NCBI GenBank assembly: GCA_050260415.1
Contig: JBLNCE010000061.1
Span: forward strand, 1 to 6,565
Length of the DNA: 6,565 nt
From: JBLNCE01 sp050260415
GTDB lineage: Bacteria; Bacillota; UBA4882; JAAYXC01
Reading direction: 5' to 3'
Below the pieces are notes generated by a model that worked only from the letters and a program-made list of their open reading frames with translations, was not told the origin of the DNA and ran no database searches. The position numbers and the translations under genes were made by a program. Below, piece after piece: positions 5,654-6,565 of the stretch; position 1 is the first letter of the stretch; each line of letters starts with the position of its first letter.

Positions 5654-5674
5654 AGTTATGGGTGATGAACCACC

Positions 5675-5947
5675 ATGTCAGAAGAAAAAGACCTCCTGCG
5701 CAAGCAGATCTACCTGACTGCCGACCTCAACCGCCGCCTCCGCGCCGCCGCGACCGGTAGGGGCAAGACCGAGTCCTGCCTCGTTCGGGAAGCCCTCGTG
5801 GAGTATCTGGCTGCGGAAGAAAGGCGCCGGACGCCGGAGAAAGACAACCCCGTCCTGCAGATGATCGGTATGTTCGAGGGCGATGAGAGCTGCCGCGAGG
5901 TTAGCGCGCGCACCGAAGAAACCCTGCGCGAGGCCGATCAGAAATGA
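5675..5947 (+). CDS. vapB: Ribbon-helix-helix (CopG-type) antitoxin, VapB-like
   Basis: The 90-aa protein has the two-part plan of an RHH antitoxin. RKQIYLTADLNRRLRAAA (9-26) gives the DNA-contacting beta strand (KQIYL) and first helix. KTESCLVREALVEYLAAEE (31-49) gives the second helix, with the conserved S-x-x-x-REAL-x-x-YL pattern. The tail (about 55-90, NPVLQMIGMFEGD and an acidic helix) resembles toxin-wrapping segments of such antitoxins. By family it dimerises, represses its own promoter, and neutralises the PIN toxin encoded next, with which it overlaps by ATGA (5944-5947). Start ATG 5675 lies about 15 nt into the transcript of a near-consensus promoter. The symbol denotes the role; RHH-type antitoxins are one of several VapB classes. 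Confidence 0.88.
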   Translation: MSEEKDLLRKQIYLTADLNRRLRAAATGRGKTESCLVREALVEYLAAEERRRTPEKDNPVLQMIGMFEGDESCREVSARTEETLREADQK

Positions 5948-6375
5948 GGGGCGTCCTAGTGGATACCTCATTCTGGTTTGCGCTTGTGGTTGCCTCGGAT
6001 AACAACCACCTCCGCACCGCCGAGACCGCCCGTGGTTTGCAGCGCAAAGGGGAATTTCTTGTCACCACGACCTTAATCCTAGCTGAGACGCATCGTCTTA
6101 TCCTATATAAGCTGGGAGCCTGGGCCGGCACCCGCTTCCTGGCTCAGATCGCGAAGCAAGTCGAGGCAGGCTTCCTGCATGTTATTGAGGTAAGCTGGGC
6201 CCAAATCGTCGACGCCCTTTGTTTGCTGGACAAATACAAGGATTTGCCCCTCTCCCTGGTCGATGCCTGCAGCGCGGTGGTCATGAGGGAAGGCGGCATC
6301 GCCAGATACGCCGGTTATGATGAGCATTTCCGGTTATTAGAATTTGAGCAGGTTCAACCTTTGGACCGGTCATAA
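5944..6375 (+). CDS. vapC: PIN-domain ribonuclease toxin, VapC
   Basis: The 143-aa protein is a single PIN domain of normal VapC length. VapC toxins are Mg2+-dependent endoribonucleases that stop translation by cutting tRNA or rRNA when the antitoxin is lost; the RNA target cannot be predicted here. The four acidic residues expected in the active site are visible: Asp7 (VLVDTSFW), Glu48 (LILAETH), Asp107 (LSLVDACSAVVM) and Asp126 (GYDEHF). The C-terminal pattern IARYAGYDEHFRLLEF is typical of the fold's last strand and helix. No catalytic residue is missing, so the toxin is probably active. It overlaps the antitoxin by ATGA, which couples translation and keeps antitoxin first. Confidence 0.9.
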   Translation: MRGVLVDTSFWFALVVASDNNHLRTAETARGLQRKGEFLVTTTLILAETHRLILYKLGAWAGTRFLAQIAKQVEAGFLHVIEVSWAQIVDALCLLDKYKDLPLSLVDACSAVVMREGGIARYAGYDEHFRLLEFEQVQPLDRS

Positions 6376-6383
6376 GAGGACGT

Positions 6384-6407
6384 AGACACCTAAAATTATA
6401 GATGTCT
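6384..6407. promoter_or_regulatory. 24-bp operator-like palindrome before the last gene
   Basis: AGACA (6384-6388) pairs with TGTCT (6403-6407) and CTA (6390-6392) with TAG (6399-6401) about an AT-rich centre at 6395.5. Twenty of 24 positions are symmetric. It abuts and shares one base with the TTGACA box of the next promoter, so a repressor bound here would block RNA polymerase. It could instead be a hairpin ending vapBC transcription, but no T-run follows. Confidence 0.5.
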
Positions 6408-6435
6408 TGACAAGCCGGGAGTTCGCCTCTATGAT
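6407..6435 (+). promoter_or_regulatory. Near-consensus sigma-70 promoter of the right-edge gene
   Basis: TTGACA (6407-6412), a 17-bp spacer and TATGAT (6430-6435) match consensus at 11 of 12 positions. The predicted start is near 6442, giving a leader of about 18 nt before ATG 6460. The box sequences and spacing are the same as those of the R-M operon promoter. Confidence 0.78.
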
Positions 6436-6459
6436 GAGCATCGTGAGGGGGAAGCGAAG

Positions 6460-6565
6460 ATGAAAGCGCGGCTACAATCCGTTCCCGGCCGGTCCTTCCG
6501 CCGCACCTGGCGGATCAATCCGGTCACCCGGGTGCACGACCATGACACCCGCAGGAACAAGAAGA
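6460..6565 (+). CDS. Small basic protein of unknown function, N-terminal part
   Basis: ATG 6460 follows GAGGGGG (6445-6451) at 8 nt, and 35 codons are open to the window edge. The peptide begins MKARLQSVPGRSFRRTWRI and continues NPVTRVHDHDTRRNKK. It is very basic and free of hydrophobic segments. WRINPVTRV stands out as a compact motif that I associate, from memory only, with short uncharacterised bacterial proteins. The dedicated promoter and adjoining palindrome resemble the control region of an autoregulated toxin-antitoxin or DNA-binding gene. I assign no function. The strong ribosome site and promoter make it likely to be a real gene. Confidence 0.65.
   Translation, partial: MKARLQSVPGRSFRRTWRINPVTRVHDHDTRRNKK

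Noticed and set aside
5661..5674. Hairpin GGTG/CACC before vapB that could hide its ribosome site
   Set aside because: Four pairs with a six-base loop is common by chance and too weak to call a regulatory structure.
1..6565. tRNA, rRNA, CRISPR array, insertion sequence or integrase
   Set aside because: No repeat-spacer pattern, cloverleaf, transposase motif or flanking terminal repeats were seen on either strand.

Overview
The window is bacterial DNA, mostly GC-rich, with Shine-Dalgarno-led genes and frequent TTG/GTG starts. The phylum cannot be fixed from this sequence. The gene content (DHA2-type MFS exporter, PfkB-type sugar kinase, R-M systems, VapBC) would suit a free-living environmental bacterium with a flexible genome.

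Layout. (1) 1-205, minus: the N-terminus of an MFS drug exporter running off the left edge, with its own candidate promoter. (2) 328-1260, plus: a PfkB-family 1-phosphofructokinase-type kinase. A possible coupled 58-aa ORF (1253-1429) overlaps its end, and a hairpin terminator follows at about 1438-1473. (3) 1532-4110, plus: a restriction-modification operon, visibly less GC-rich than its left flank. It has a near-consensus promoter (1532-1560), a leader that still encodes a decayed Vsr-like N-terminus, an Eco57I-type N6-adenine methyltransferase (1751-3406) and an overlapping candidate restriction endonuclease (3403-4110). (4) 4184-5537, minus and convergent with the previous operon: a second R-M system, made of a close relative of E. 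coli Dam followed by a PD-(D/E)XK nuclease. (5) 5675-6375, plus: a vapBC toxin-antitoxin operon with a near-consensus promoter and operator-like dyads. (6) 6460-6565, plus: the start of a small basic protein of unknown function, behind a third near-consensus promoter and a 24-bp operator-like palindrome.

Taken together, 1.5-6.5 kb reads as a compact defence/addiction island: two independent DNA-methylation-based R-M modules back to back, one toxin-antitoxin pair, and probably a further small regulated module at the right edge. The housekeeping-like genes lie only on the left.

The main correction to a naive reading concerns the first methyltransferase. Its longest ORF would start at TTG 1532, but that TTG is the -35 box of a TTGACA-N17-TATGAT promoter and the next ATG (1556) lies in the -10 box. 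Translation must begin downstream if this promoter is used. TTG 1751, behind an AGGTGA Shine-Dalgarno, is the best candidate. The Vsr-like peptide between is then an untranslated relic.
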